From the NCBI GenBank assembly GCA_947034885.2, contig OX344751.2, positions 20,336,001 through 20,400,000 of the forward strand: a DNA stretch of 64,000 bases, in the 5' to 3' direction. The position numbers were made by a program, and so were the translations under genes. The notes below the pieces were generated by a model, which made no database searches, was not told where the DNA came from, and worked only from the letters and a program-made list of their open reading frames with translations. Positions 22,158 through 33,859 of this stretch are shown here, one piece after another. The number at the start of each line of letters is the position of its first letter. Position 1 is the stretch's first letter. This stretch comes from Thuidium tamariscinum. Lineage: Eukaryota; Streptophyta; Bryopsida; Hypnales; Thuidiaceae.

Positions 22158-23028
22158 CAGTGCCCTACAAAAAAAGTTGTTGTCTCCCATTTGGACCCTT
22201 CTGCTTTTTGGATATAATTTAAAATAAAAATTACATTTCTTGTTTTCTTCAATCAATATTTGTACCTAATACAATTCCCCTCAAGCATACCAAAATTTTG
22301 GTTTCCAAAAACCAAAACTCTATTCGTAGTGAATTTAATTTAATTTTTTTTTGTATTTTTACATGAAAAGTCACAAAAAATCATTGGAGATGAATTTTTT
22401 GAATTTGATTGTAGGGGATGTGTAGGAAACCTCCATATGCACATCTTTCCTTCAATGAGCACCTTTAAAAAATTCACAATTCCCTCTTTAAAGGTTAAAA
22501 TGGGTGTATGAATAGTATCCAAATTTTTGAAAATTAATATCTCTTATTGTTATTAGATTTTGCTAAAGTAATTGTACCATCATGCTTAAATATGCAAAAT
22601 TAGTTACTATATGAAAGGAAATAGGAAGATATAATAACAATAAGGAGATATTAATTTTCAAAAATTTAGGCACTATTCATACATCCATTCAAACCTCCAA
22701 AGAGGAAATTGTGAAATTTTTTTGAAGATGGTCATTGAAGGAAAGATGTGTGTATAGAGGTTTCCTACACATCCCCGCAACCAAATTCAAAAAATTCATC
22801 TCCAATGGTTTTTTGTGAATTTTCATGTAAAACATCAATTTTTTTTAATTCACTAAAAATAGAGTTTTGTTTTTTGGAAATTGAAAATTTGATATGCTTC
22901 AAGAGGGGAATTGTGTTAGGTACAAATATTGATTGAAGAAAACAAGAAATGTAAGCTACATTTTAAATTATACTAAAAAAGAAAAAGGGTCCAAATGGGG
23001 GGGGGATAACCTTTCTTGTAGGGCACTA
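22158..23028. mobile_element. TA-flanked foldback element (Tc1/mariner-like ends)
   Basis: Ends CAGTGCCCTACAA and TAGTGCCCTACAA (reverse complement), flanked by TA (22156-22157, 23029-23030). TA duplication with CAGTG ends fits Tc1/mariner. The arms run inward for about 400 bp (to about 22556 and from about 22628), leaving a loop of about 70 bp. Small frames at 22340-22522 and 22748-22936 are mirror images from the arms. Confidence 0.65.
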
Positions 23029-23039
23029 TAGAATCAAAA

Positions 23040-23970
23040 TAGCACCTAAACAATAGATCATGCTATTGAATGTTATGAATTGAAGACTATTCTCAATTGA
23101 TTTCTACGTATATTCTAAATTACCTTAGACTACCTTGTTTCTTCATTCTATTTTGAAAGACTCCATTCTTGAGTTGAAAATGCACATAAAAAGATTGAGT
23201 TCAAAAGAAGTTCAAAATCTTACTGAACAAGACTTTAGATAACAAGAATATTTTGTTTATTATGTTTTTTGGTAACATTGATTCTTATAACTTTCTATTG
23301 GCATTGTAAAATAATAGCAACAACCAACAACCAAAAAAATGTAGAGAGTTATCATAGTCTATTTTATATCATACATTAGAGAAATTTGGACTCTCCAAAA
23401 GGCCATTAGGGTTTGACAAGCCACTATATATCCAATACCCTATTAAGCTAGAAAAAGTACAAGATCCCTAACAAAATTGCAATTTACTTTGTATAAATAT
23501 CTTCATTGTCAACTAGAATATGTCCATTTTCTACAACTTTCCTCCAATTGAAGACAAGTGATCCTATACCAAGGCTCTGACATTTGGCTACACTATTATA
23601 CAAGTGACACTTGGTACACCACAACTATAGGAAAAAAATTTGGCCCATGCCAAATAAATTGTAATCTTGGGCCCTTTGGGCACTTCTTAGCAATCCTCTG
23701 GAGAGTCCAAATTTTTACTAATGAATAGATGGCTTCAATTGAAGAGAGCAAAATGACTTGAGTACATAGTAGTAGAAGCATCAAAAATATTGAGAGTAGT
23801 GCATGTTGTGCTACATTTTGGACAAAGTGGCTACTTTTTCATAAACAAGTAGAAATTTTAGTTGAATCAATGTCAATAGAATAAAAAATTGAAATTATAT
23901 TGACACAATATGCATTGCAACAATTATCAACATCCATCTACATGTTTAATCAATATTGATGGAAAGAAAA
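23040..23970 (-). repeat. Repeat Q, inverted copy of 62100-62610
   Basis: Segments 23090-23110, 23220-23320 and 23740-23900 match 62590, 62330-62440 and 62130-62290 in reverse, in order. AT-rich, no coding frame. Element type unknown. Confidence 0.45.
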
Positions 23971-23974
23971 GTTC

Positions 23975-24268
23975 ATTAGGAGGGATTGGAGGCCTTTACA
24001 GGGCCATTTCAAGGTCTATTCCCAAAACTGTCTAGCGAATTGTTGGTTGCTGTCAACCAGCAATTACCTAAATAGAAAAATATAAAAAATAAAGAATTGG
24101 GGTTCTGAAATATGCAAAAGTTCAAGAAAAAAATTCAAAAAATACATTAATGACATTGCAGTCGCTCGACTATGTACGATTCTTGTGATTCTATGTTCCT
24201 AGGGCAATTCCTACGTTTTCAGACTGTGGGAACTCACAATCTTCTTTAGCCCTCAAATCCTCCCTAAT
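23975..24268. mobile_element. MITE, family I copy 2
   Basis: Inverted ends ATTAGGAGGGATTGGAGGCC (left) and ATTAGGGAGGATTTGAGGGC (right, reverse complement). Core 'gcagtcgctcgactatgt' at about 24159. Length 294 bp. Confidence 0.6.
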
Positions 24269-24561
24269 GTGAAGTTATGTTGACACAATGTACTCTACAT
24301 TGCAACACTACATTGCAACAATAATGCATCAACTAAAATTTAGTATGCATTGATAACAATTATTTTTTCAATACTTATGTGATGTCATTTTAATGTAGCT
24401 TGAAAGTTGAAACAATTAATTAGTTCAAAATCATCAAAGTATTTATTGTTGTGAACCTTATCAAATCATTCAATGTATTTAGAGTATTTATTGTTGCATA
24501 TCTTATCAAATCATTCAAAGTATTTAAATTATTTATTGTTGCAATACCTTTTTAAAATGAT

Positions 24562-25489
24562 GTAACCCCTAAAGGACCATTGTCCCCTCGGGGGACAATT
24601 TGGAGTTTGGGCAGGTTCCGTAGACCTCAATTTTTAATGAATCTTTTTGAAACTTTCTCATAAGATAGGAAAACTGATTAGCTTCATGGGAATGTAATTT
24701 TTATTTCAATTGGTGACCGGGAGCAAAAGTTATACCACAAAAAGCCCAAATTTTCATTTGGCGGGCACAAATTTTTTTTTGCAAAAAGTCAAAAATTTAA
24801 AATTTTTTTTTTTTCTAAAATAATATATTTTTGCCTACATGTGAAGCTTTGATTCACTCTATTTGGACTTATAATGAGAAAGTTATGGACAATCTTGTTT
24901 TTCGGGCAATCTAAACAATTTCTTGAAAAAATAACTTATAGGATTCATTTTTGAATGCAATTTTTACAATTTTTCAAAAAAAATTGTAAGACAAGGTTAT
25001 GTTTACTTTCTAGAACAATCTCACCATTGGGATTATTGTATTTCAATCCCATCTTAGAGTTATTAACCATTTAGTTTTTCTTTCAATCTTGAACCTACAT
25101 CTATTCAACAATTTTTTAAAGAATGAAAATCAAGTGTTTTTTGTGTGAAATTTTTTTCCTAGACTCTCAACTCAATTTCTTAACACAAAAAATTATAAAT
25201 TCAAAGTCTATAGTGCAATTTTTTAATACAAATTCCAGTCAAAGTCATCTGAAATTGCAAACCACAGTTCAAAAAAACTTGTATTTTCAACTTTGAATGC
25301 TCATATCTTCCAATCTGTACGGTCAAACTTCATGAAATTTTTACCACTTGATCTTAATCAAGTTAAGTACAAGATCCTACGGTTAGATTCTTAAAAAAAA
25401 TATTTTTTGTTTTCTTGGATGAATGCAACAGAAATGGCAGTTTTGAGAGGTTTTTGACAGAAAAAAGGCCTTGGTCCTTTAGGGGTTAA
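24562..25489. mobile_element. piggyBac-like non-autonomous element, copy 2 (928 bp)
   Basis: Left end GTAACCCCTAAAGGACCA (TTAA mutated to GTAA), right end TGGTCCTTTAGGGGTTAA; the TIR of 14 bases is exact. The flanks continue collinearly with the reverse strand of 56700-56860, where a single TTAA (56780-56783) marks the unoccupied target. No transposase frame. Confidence 0.7.
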
Positions 25490-25903
25490 TAGAATTTTTT
25501 TAAAACATTACAACAATATTAATTCAGTTGGATGATTTTTTTAATATTTAAGCAATGTCAAAACAATTAGGGGGTGTGTGAGTACTTCTAACTCCACCCT
25601 TGAGCTAAAAGTTTATCACACGGGTCCTGTGTCTAATTGAGTTTTCTCTCTAATTGGGTGTTCAAAGAGAGCCTTCCAAGTAATGAAGTCTTTTAGTCAC
25701 GCCTTATAAGTATCAATTTTACTACCCGGTTCGTTGTTAATTCAATCCTTCGTGGTAGATGTTCCTAATTCTATTTTGGATCTAACTAATCTTTCCTATT
25801 CTAATCGAATTGTTAATTGAAATCGTACCTACTCCTAGCTCCAAGCATTTGGTAAAAAGAAACTTAGTAATAAAACAATGAGAATAAAAATCAAATGAGA
25901 TCG
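25490..25903. other. Intergenic DNA, possibly intron of the next feature
   Basis: Less AT-rich than the flanks. No second exon could be picked out downstream of the donor at 25909. Confidence 0.3.
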
Positions 25904-25909
25904 ACTTAC

Positions 25910-26005
25910 CTCCTCCGTGTAAATCTCCATGGTCCCGTCGTCAAACATCATCATGTGAAGGTATTCTCCCACGACTTCGCCATCAAAATCATCCCGGCTC
26001 CCCAT
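25910..26005 (-). CDS. Candidate first coding exon, 32 codons, partial gene
   Basis: ATG at 26005 (an in-frame TAG lies just upstream) opens an acidic 32-codon frame, with MGSRDDFDGEVVGEYLHMMM and then FDDGTMEIYTEE. It ends exactly at a perfect GTAAGT donor (25909-25904, phase 0). The surrounding DNA (25570-29400) is less AT-rich than the rest. The product is not recognised and no further exon was found, so it may be a truncated gene or the start of a retroelement gag region. Confidence 0.4.
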
Positions 26006-26009
26006 CTAA

Positions 26010-27230
26010 TCCATGATAATTCTCACGTTGTTGGTAATAAATTTTATCCTGGCTAAATAAATAAAACTAATTTAGTTCTAAATTAATTGCGTATTTTCCT
26101 TTTATTCCTAATTTCCCGGTAATGGAAAGTACCACAAATTAATCTAGCCTATCTAATGGGTTAGTAAATCAATTCAATGGAAATTCAATGGTTAGTTTAT
26201 TGTTAGTTTTGTTCTTTTTGGTTGATATTTGAATTTCAAGATGAAATTAATTATTTTGGCTAAGAAATTATCATCAAATCTTTTCAAATCTAATTAATTT
26301 TGAATTCTTGTTAATTCTTAAAAATTAGTTGTCAATTTGTTTTTTCCCTTTTGTCCTATTAAAATATTTTAATTGAAAAACTATCATCAAATCTTTTCAA
26401 ATCTAATTAATTTTTGAATTTGCGTTAATTCTAAAGAAATTGGTTGTCAATTTGTTTGTTTCCCTTGGGGCTTATTAGGGCTAATAAAACAAAAACCACA
26501 AAATCTAAACCTTCTAAGAATCTAATTAATAACTAACTACCAAAGAATGTAGAACATTCCTAAAGAACAAGAATAAAACTCAATAGTAGGATTCCTTTTA
26601 AATAGTTATTTAATACCAAAGGTCAATTCCTATGGAATAAAGAACCTTATTCAATAGTAATATTCCTTGGATATCAATTTTATAATGTTGATACTTTACG
26701 TTTTGCAATCCCCGAGCCTTAATCCTCCCACAAGTCTAGTTTTCTTCTTCAATTGGTTTTGTTGCAATGTTTCATGAGAGAGACGACAGCTATGGAGTTT
26801 GAGTTTTGATGTTTTGGTGAGAGATGTTGAAGCTCTAAGATTTAGATTTTTAAATAAAATCAAAGAAAGGTGGGTATGGTGCCAACTACCAACCCGTGAT
26901 TTTGTCAAAAAATCAAATTTTGTGTTTCAAAAATCTCACTTGTGTGTGTGAGTTGAAGTCCAACCTATGTTGGCTCCGATCAGTTCACTAAGGCTCCGAT
27001 CAGTCACCGAGGCTCTGGTCCGCCGGCCACGTGGCGAAACCCGGTTGGCCGGGATTCCGTCACCCCTTCTTGGCCCTCCCTTGGCCCTTCTCCGACCTGG
27101 CTTCAGTCCGGCCACTGCTGGCTCTGGTCCGCCTCCATTGGTTTGCTTTGGACCAAAACTAGTTTGGATTTGGGTTTAAGTACCTTTTGAATTTTTTTTC
27201 TAACACACCTTAACCCCAAGACTAGAATAT
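26010..27230. other. Leader-like and GC-rich DNA of unknown nature
   Basis: 26690-26900 read on the minus strand looks like a transcript leader (pyrimidine- and CA-rich). 26960-27160 is a GC-rich island. A 37-bp AT-rich phrase ('caaatcttttcaaatctaat') is repeated at about 26276 and 26388. No frame recognised. Confidence 0.3.
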
Positions 27231-27393
27231 GCGGCAATTTTTAACGGGGAGTGGGGGAAGAATCCCACTTTGTAATTGATCCTTTGAACCCCCAATTCAA
27301 GGTTTCCTAGGATTATAACTTTGGAGTATTCTAAGTTCAAAGCTTCGCCGTGAGAGTGTTGAATGGTATTTTAAGAGTTTTATTCGCAAAAAG

Positions 27394-27510
27394 AGGTACA
27401 CATGACAGTGTTTAACCGAACTTTTACTTTAAATTCTTAAAATTTTCTAGTATTTTGGGATTTTGCAACCAAAGGAGGTACACATGACAGTGTTTAAACC
27501 GAACTTTGGC
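27394..27510. repeat. Two tandem copies of an ~80-bp unit
   Basis: 'gaggtacacatgacagtgtt' occurs at 27395 and 27475, each followed by 'taa-accgaactttt'-type sequence. They lie on the transcribed side of the TATA box at 27762. Confidence 0.6.
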
Positions 27511-27761
27511 ACTCAATGCTCAAAATTTCTGTGAATTAGTGGCAAAGAAAGTGTTGAGGCCTTGCCTCTTGAGTATGTGTGACAAAGGAATAAAAATTGA
27601 AGGAGCCCTAAGCCTTCAAAACTTGAAGAACTAAACACAAAACAAGACTTAGCCAAAAATCTTTGGTCCAAGCGGTGCCCTGACCGTGTTGGTGGCACAG
27701 ATAACAGAAGAACAAAGTATCGGTGCGAGAAATGAGGGTACTAGCAACCTCGAGGGGGGCC

Positions 27762-27769
27762 CTTATATA
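27762..27769 (-). promoter_or_regulatory. Strong TATA box, possible LTR promoter
   Basis: TATATAAG on the minus strand in a GC-rich context (gggTATATAAGggccc). Downstream sequence has the look of an untranslated leader (27240-27735). The arrangement resembles a plant retrotransposon LTR, but I could not identify LTR ends, primer-binding site or gag-pol frames. Confidence 0.4.
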
Positions 27770-29429
27770 CCCGTGGTTGGGCCCCTCTCGGTAATTGCCA
27801 ATGAAAACACTTTGTTACTTTCTATCCTAAACTATTCTAATGTAATTCCAAAATAATACTTGTTTAATGGTGGAAATTTCTAAAAACATCCCCATTTGGC
27901 TAATGAAATCTTGGCCAAATCAAATCCAAGATCTTAACCCAAGATATTTTGGAATTAACCCTAATTTACGTAGATATTTTGCAAATTAACCAAAAGTCAT
28001 TTTGAAAATTGTCTTTCTTTAGCCCAAAGATGGCTTTTTATGCAAGAAAGAGATCTTGACCAAATCCAATCTTTGATTTTCCAAGAGATATTTCCAAAAT
28101 CACTCTTAATTAACCGCAATTAACGATTAAAAAGTCAAACTAAGAGTTGACCCTCTCTATCTTTTAGGGAACAACTCGAAACGGAAAACCGTTTGTGCCA
28201 TTGTCTTCAGAAGACCCCAATTAGCCTAAGAGACCCCTTACCCCTCACTCCTTGGCCGTTTGCGCGCCCAAATTGGAATTACAGTAACTCCAATTAAAAG
28301 TCAAAAATCTAACTTTTAGGATTTGCACATTTTGATGAATCTGTCAGGCCAGGGTTGTTAGGAATGTCCGTGAGAGTAAGGAATGACTTCTTATTTGCGA
28401 CAATCGGACATCATTCGCTCCTGATACGCCGGTCAACCCGCTGCCAATTTGTAAATTCCATTGAAATTCGATGTAGATGCCAGTTCTGGTAGTTGAGAAT
28501 GTCGGAATGTCTTCAAACTTGACTGGGCGCTTATTAAGCACACAAAAACCTATCCTAATTTTTAGCGGGATTTTACCGCATCATACGTAATTTCTAGGTA
28601 TTTACGAATAATTCTATGTGCAGTTGACTTCCCATGGAGTCAACATGGAATTTCGGAAAAATCCGAAATAAATTGGGTAACATCTAGGGCACTCCTAGAT
28701 TCTTAGCATAAGTTCCACGCGACCTTGCACTAGTCTAATTTTAGTAATTTGGAATTACTTTGCCCCAATTGGACAATTTAATTCCCGATGCCAGGGAATC
28801 TTGGACAATTGTTTAATTCTTGTTCGCTTCTGGCATGCTCCTACCCTTGGAACACCTTTTTGTAGTCTTCAATCTCCAATCCTCCATCTTTCATCTTGTG
28901 AAACTCCAATCCTCCAAGTCATTTGTAATTGTTTTACTTTTAAATCCAATTTGTTCCAAAATTGAATTTAAGCCTTGGTAAATCTTCTAGGCTCGTAGTA
29001 GACTCTTTTGGCTTAGTCAATATGTCATGTGCGTCCTTAAAAGGTTGATTTTGCACAGACAGACACTAGGACTGACTAACTCTTGATTCCTCATTTCTCT
29101 CGGAACTACTAAATCTTCACACAAACTTACTTTGGAGACTTAGAATGATTCAAATTCCTAGAATTAGGAATTTTCCACCTTCTAAATTGGTTTTCCACCA
29201 TTTTGGCATAGACTGACACCAAAACTCCTTCAACACTCTTTTTATGTCCTTTTCTTGTATATTTTGGCTAATTTTCGCTATTTAATTGCGAAAAATGGAC
29301 CCAGAGTCCTGAGTGCCATCTCGAGGGCTCATAGGGGGGTTGTTTTAATTTGTGATGTTTGTCCTTTCAAGAAACTCCCAAACAAATTTGCATCCAAATT
29401 ACTAACAATACTTTATTTAATTGTGAGCA
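27770..29429. other. Intergenic or LTR-like DNA without recognised genes
   Basis: More even base composition than the rest of the window. Short minus frame 28344-28541 has no features. May be the U3 part of a degenerate LTR upstream of the TATA box at 27762. Confidence 0.3.
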
Positions 29430-29625
29430 CTTAAAATCATTCAAAGGTCACTTGTTGATTTGTATATATTTAGGATTATCCTTCTAATTAAGGATGAGGC
29501 CTACAACCAAGTGACCAAACTTAAAAATCCTTTCACCATGTACATGTTCTTTTTGCCGTTGATGTACAAATAATTTTTATGAAAAAATTGCAAAGATTTC
29601 TAAGTGCACCACAACAATAATTGAA
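29430..29625 (+). repeat. Repeat N, uninterrupted copy
   Basis: Matches 7565-7686 joined to 7963-8065. It gives the empty site for the MITE at 7689-7960. It lies 1.5 kb from a scrap of membrane-protein 3' UTR (31150), in the same relative order as at gene A. Confidence 0.5.
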
Positions 29626-29867
29626 GGCCATAGATCTGCACATCCCTACTATATAGTTGACTGCTATACTATCCCTTGAAAAAATGGCTTCCCCCCTTCC
29701 TAGGTGAAAAACAACCATTGGGTTTGAAGGAGAAAAAAAAGGGAAACCTCCTCTTATGTTGTCAATTATGTTGGAAGGGGAAAAAAAAGCCAATGATCAA
29801 GTTGTCAATCATATGAAATATGGAATACAAATATAGGATATAGGATATGGAATACATACACATGAAA

Positions 29868-30053
29868 TATATATACATACATGTACATACATATACATAT
29901 ACATATACATACATATACATATACACATACATATATACATATATATACATACATATACATATACATATACACATACATATACACATACATATATATATAT
30001 ACATATACACATACACATACACATACAGATATATATATATATATATATACACA
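29868..30053. repeat. ATACAT-type microsatellite
   Basis: About 185 bp of ATAC/ATAT alternation. The open frames of repeating Tyr/Ile/Met/Val across it are artefacts. Confidence 0.9.
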
Positions 30054-30058
30054 ATGAT

Positions 30059-30282
30059 GCTAGTGTGTGAGCATGGACATGCGAACATGTGAGCTTCTAA
30101 TATGTATATAAGTAGATATATTACCACCCTTCAAGGTGTTTATAGTAAAAATACCTATAATATAGGTACCTATAGTATAAATACACTCTTAACATAGAAG
30201 GTTTCTATAGTATAAGCACCTATACTATAGGTGCGTCATCTTTAAGGCTCATAAGGTCACACTTCTATGCTCACATACTAGC
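30059..30282. mobile_element. Palindromic MITE, family L copy 1
   Basis: Ends GCTAGTGTGTGAGCAT and GCTAGTATGTGAGCAT (reverse complement). The interior has repeated 'tatagtataa' and 'cctatactataggtgc' blocks. A second copy is at 58175-58375. This copy sits exactly between two AT microsatellites. Confidence 0.65.
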
Positions 30283-30287
30283 ACCCG

Positions 30288-30302
30288 TACATATATATAC
30301 AT

Positions 30303-30340
<38 letters not shown>

Positions 30341-30419
30341 TCACATATATATATATATTCACATATATATATATATATATTCACATATATATATATATTC
30401 ACATATATATATATATATT

Positions 30420-30459
<40 letters not shown>

Positions 30460-30510
30460 CATATATATATATATATATTCACATATATATATGTATGTAT
30501 GTTTGTATAT
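30288..30510. repeat. (AT)n microsatellite with regular TTCACA interruptions
   Basis: About 220 bp of AT dinucleotides broken by 'attcacat' at intervals of roughly 20-40 bp. Confidence 0.9.
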
Positions 30511-31140
30511 ACGTACATATAAAAACATTGATTGGAAAATTTATTATCCCATATCATTTGGAAGAAGACTTGCCTAGAAGACAATATAAGTAGGGGGGTG
30601 AGGTGGAAAAATATTAAATTTGATTGCATCAGATTAATTAGATTGATTACAGAGTTGGTGGGTTTCCTCAAACCCTTCGCCCTCTTTCAGGAAATTGGGA
30701 GTCGTCTGATGTGTTTTAAAAAAAATCGCCCCCCCTTCAAGAAAAATCAATAGTTGTTGGATCAATACGAAATACAAATATAATATAGAAATATGAATAC
30801 AAAAATATATATGGTAGTTCAAATATGAATACAACATCTAGGATATGACATATTGTATGCATACGAGGTTTGGCATACAATATACATGATTTGTCCCATA
30901 TTGATTGCATTGACTCCACCCTCTCAAAATTATAAGAGGGGGTGGGGGTAGGGGTGGGGTGGGATTTTAAAATTTTAAAATTTTCTTTCTTCATGGTGCA
31001 TAGTTTTACACTATGCCTATGCACCATGAAGAGGCAGTATTTGCCTGTCACAAACTGCCCGACTATCCAACCGAAGATGGCTCACAATACACTACATACG
31101 AAGGTCTTAGCATGGCTTGCATAGCAAACTAGTTTTTGCC
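30511..31140. other. Intergenic DNA with a 15-bp-arm hairpin
   Basis: No gene. 30989-31003 and 31017-31031 are exact reverse complements (CTTCATGGTGCATAG), with a 13-nt loop. Confidence 0.5.
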
Positions 31141-31149
31141 AGAAACTTG

Positions 31150-31200
31150 TAGACAAAGTTTGAAGAAGAAAGAGAACTTTGTGAGAGACAAAGTTTAAAC
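31150..31200 (-). pseudogene. Scrap of the membrane-protein 3' UTR
   Basis: 'gaagaagaaagagaa' followed by 'gtgagagacaaagttt' matches the plus-strand view of the conserved 3' UTR of gene A (8598-8640). The coding part is gone. A PIF-like MITE follows directly. Confidence 0.4.
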
Positions 31201-31206
31201 CTCTAA

Positions 31207-31642
31207 GAGCATTCCCATGGGGACATGGCCAAAGCCTCAAACTTGGTATTTGGCCGTGTGGAGTCAAAGAATCTTCCCCATGGAACGCAAGAAGAGGCTC
31301 AAAATATGTCCGGGCCCGGCCAAAATTGAAGAAGAGACAGCCAAATGGTGAACATTGGCTGATTTGGCACAATTTTCAAGCTATGGTTCCATTAATTCTA
31401 CACAATTCTCCCCAAAAGACACATTTTTATATTCAAAAAGTGAATGGGCCCGGACTTTATTGATGGGAGGATACTTGAATTTGGGGGGAGATTCCTTGTG
31501 TTGCAATAAAATAAGAAAAAGTGCCCGGGCCGTATCTTCCCATTCTGTGTTGACCGTGGGGCTTTTTCTCCATACACGGCTTGGGGGCTCTAGATGAGGG
31601 CTGAAATGCTCACAGTGCATCCCCCAAGTGATGGGGATGCTC
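31207..31642. mobile_element. PIF/Harbinger-like MITE, 436 bp
   Basis: Ends GAGCATTCCCAT and GAGCATCCCCAT (reverse complement), flanked by TAA on both sides (31204-31206, 31643-31645). A TWA duplication with GAGCATC ends is typical of plant PIF/Harbinger-derived MITEs. The interior is GC-rich with 'gggcccgg' motifs. Confidence 0.65.
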
Positions 31643-31649
31643 TAAGTGT

Positions 31650-32253
31650 GTCAGAGACCACATTGTGTCTTCTAGATTCAATCATGGCCCTTATTCTCCA
31701 AATTTCTTGAAATATTGACCAAGTATGCAAACTACAAAATTGAAGATAAAACCACCATTGATTTTCTGTTGTTCCTCGAAAATTTTTGTGATGTCTTACT
31801 TGCTCTTGAATTGAGAGGCTACCAGACATGCTCACTTCTGTACCTTATTTAGAGAGAAATACACTTACTGCTTCCACAATGCCTGCATGTGTTCGTCCCT
31901 TTTATCCCACATCTGCAATAACTGGATACTCCACTTTGTTGCAGTTACAGTTGCTTTTGTTGGCTCTTGGAGACCACGACAGAAGTAGGTTCAAACGGTC
32001 CTTACTCTCCCTTCCCCTTGGATTCTATTGCATTGGATTATACAAGATTTTGAATTCCAGGTATTTTATGTGCAGAATTATGAAGGTGTCACACTCTAAG
32101 TTTGCAATTCTGTGCTTTTTTTTCATATTTGAAGAAGTGCCATAGTGGCAATATAAATTGTTATAGTGGTGTTCCAAATTGTAACATTCATCCACTTATT
32201 GGATGTATAGTAAGGTTTTCATCCACAATCAAGCAATTTCATCTAATATTTTT
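31650..32253. other. Intergenic DNA
   Basis: A 105-codon plus frame (31828-32145) is the longest here. Its composition is not convincing (Leu/Phe-rich, no motif), and I leave it as non-coding. Confidence 0.35.
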
Positions 32254-33204
32254 TTAACCCCTAAAGCCCTGAACAATGTTTTTTGAGATTATAAATTTTT
32301 TGGGCAACTCACTATGGATGGAGATTTTATTTTATTTCTTTGAAATTTTGATACAATGTGTGCCCGAGGAGTAGCTTTAAGGCCCAACAATTTTCATAAC
32401 TTTTGACTTCATGGTTAAAAAGTTATGGCAGGATATGTTGTTTTCTTTACTCGGCGGGCAGCCCGGGCAGCTGAAAAAACTTCTTCAAAAAAACTTTTTT
32501 TTAAAAAGTGAAATTTCAAATTGGTTCTTTAGGTTTATACAGACATGGGAAGATTTGAATCAATCCATTCCGATCAATGAGTCAAAAGTTATGAAGACTT
32601 TGAGTTTGGGGTAGTTTGCGGCCAATTACAGAATCTCTACAGTCCAAAAAAAGTTTGAAAATCTTCATTTAATTCAATTTTTCATATTTTTGGAAAAAAA
32701 TAAAAACAGAAGGTATAGATTGTTTATTACAACATTTTAACCATTGGGATTGAAAATTTTCAATTCCATGAATAAAAAGTTCACAATTTAGTATTTTGGC
32801 TCATTTTTTACTTCTTTCTACTTACTTATTTTTCCTTATATGTTGTACAATTCCAAATGGTTTGAAATGTTTCGAGAATGTAGCCAACTTGCATTGAAGT
32901 ATGAATTCAAAGAGTAACCACCATTTTGAATTTTTTTTCACACAAATGTGACCTTGTGAAGTGCAGCTGCCCGGATTTTCGCAGGGATAAAAAAACAATT
33001 TTTGTCAATTCAAATGCTTAAATCTTGCAATCTACACGGTGGAAATTTCTGAAATTTTTTTCACATGCTTACAAACCACCTTATTACCAGATCCTACGGT
33101 TACATGAGTCAAAATTGTGTTTAAAAAAAAATTGCACTTGTATTAGAAATGGCAGTTTTGGAGCATTTTTGGTGAAAACATAGTCAAAAACCTTTAGGGG
33201 TTAA
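32254..33204. mobile_element. piggyBac-like non-autonomous element, copy 3 (951 bp)
   Basis: Flanked by TTAA (32254-32257, 33201-33204); ends CCCCTAAAG and CTTTAGGGG. The interior is of a different subfamily from copies 1 and 2 and closest to copies 4 and 5 ('gaaatggcagttttggagca', 'atcctacggttacatgag'). Confidence 0.7.
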
Positions 33205-33859
33205 ATTTCAAAGTTGTCTGGCAATTTCATCTAAGTTATTTGGCATTTTTGTAGTATCTTTTAGCCAAATTATTTTTGTGGTGCAATTTGGCACTTGAAA
33301 GCCAAAATTTTTTTTTGGTGCAATTTGTTTATTTAGGGTTTAACAACCAACTTCAAATTGCCAGAGAAGTACTTTGAATGCAACAAGTAACCTAAACATT
33401 GTAGCGATAGAAGATTGGAAGGGATTCAAGAGCACTAAGTACAATGAAAGGGATTTATTAATGTAATAGAGGAGAGGGTAGAGATTGGATAGTTGAGAGC
33501 ACAACAACAATACATACTTCAAAATAGGTGAGCTAGAGAAGCAAATACATAACCATGTTGTTGCAAACCTTTATTGCTTTGAATAGATTAGCAAATTGGG
33601 TTTGTGCCTTTGTGGACTACAAATCTACCCACCCCGCTAAATTGTTAGTAACATCTTCTAATTTGTTGGTAACACCAAAGTTGTTTTGTTATTGTTTATG
33701 GTTGATGTTGGTTGTTCTAGATCAACTACTTATTTCCAATATTTACTTGAAACAATTTGAAAATTGCAACCCTAGCTTATCAAGTTTGAAACCCTAATTT
33801 AATTACCTATATACAAGAGTCTAAGTGAATGCAGAAGTACTATGGTGATCTACTCTTTG
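33205..33859. other. Intergenic DNA
   Basis: Two short frames (33340-33522 minus, 33555-33797 plus) without recognisable features. Confidence 0.35.

Noticed and set aside
29762-30127. 121-codon and other Tyr/Ile/Val/Met-rich frames on both strands
   Set aside because: They lie in an ATACAT microsatellite.
31828-32145. 105-codon plus frame
   Set aside because: No motif, no splice context and hydrophobic composition expected from T-rich DNA.
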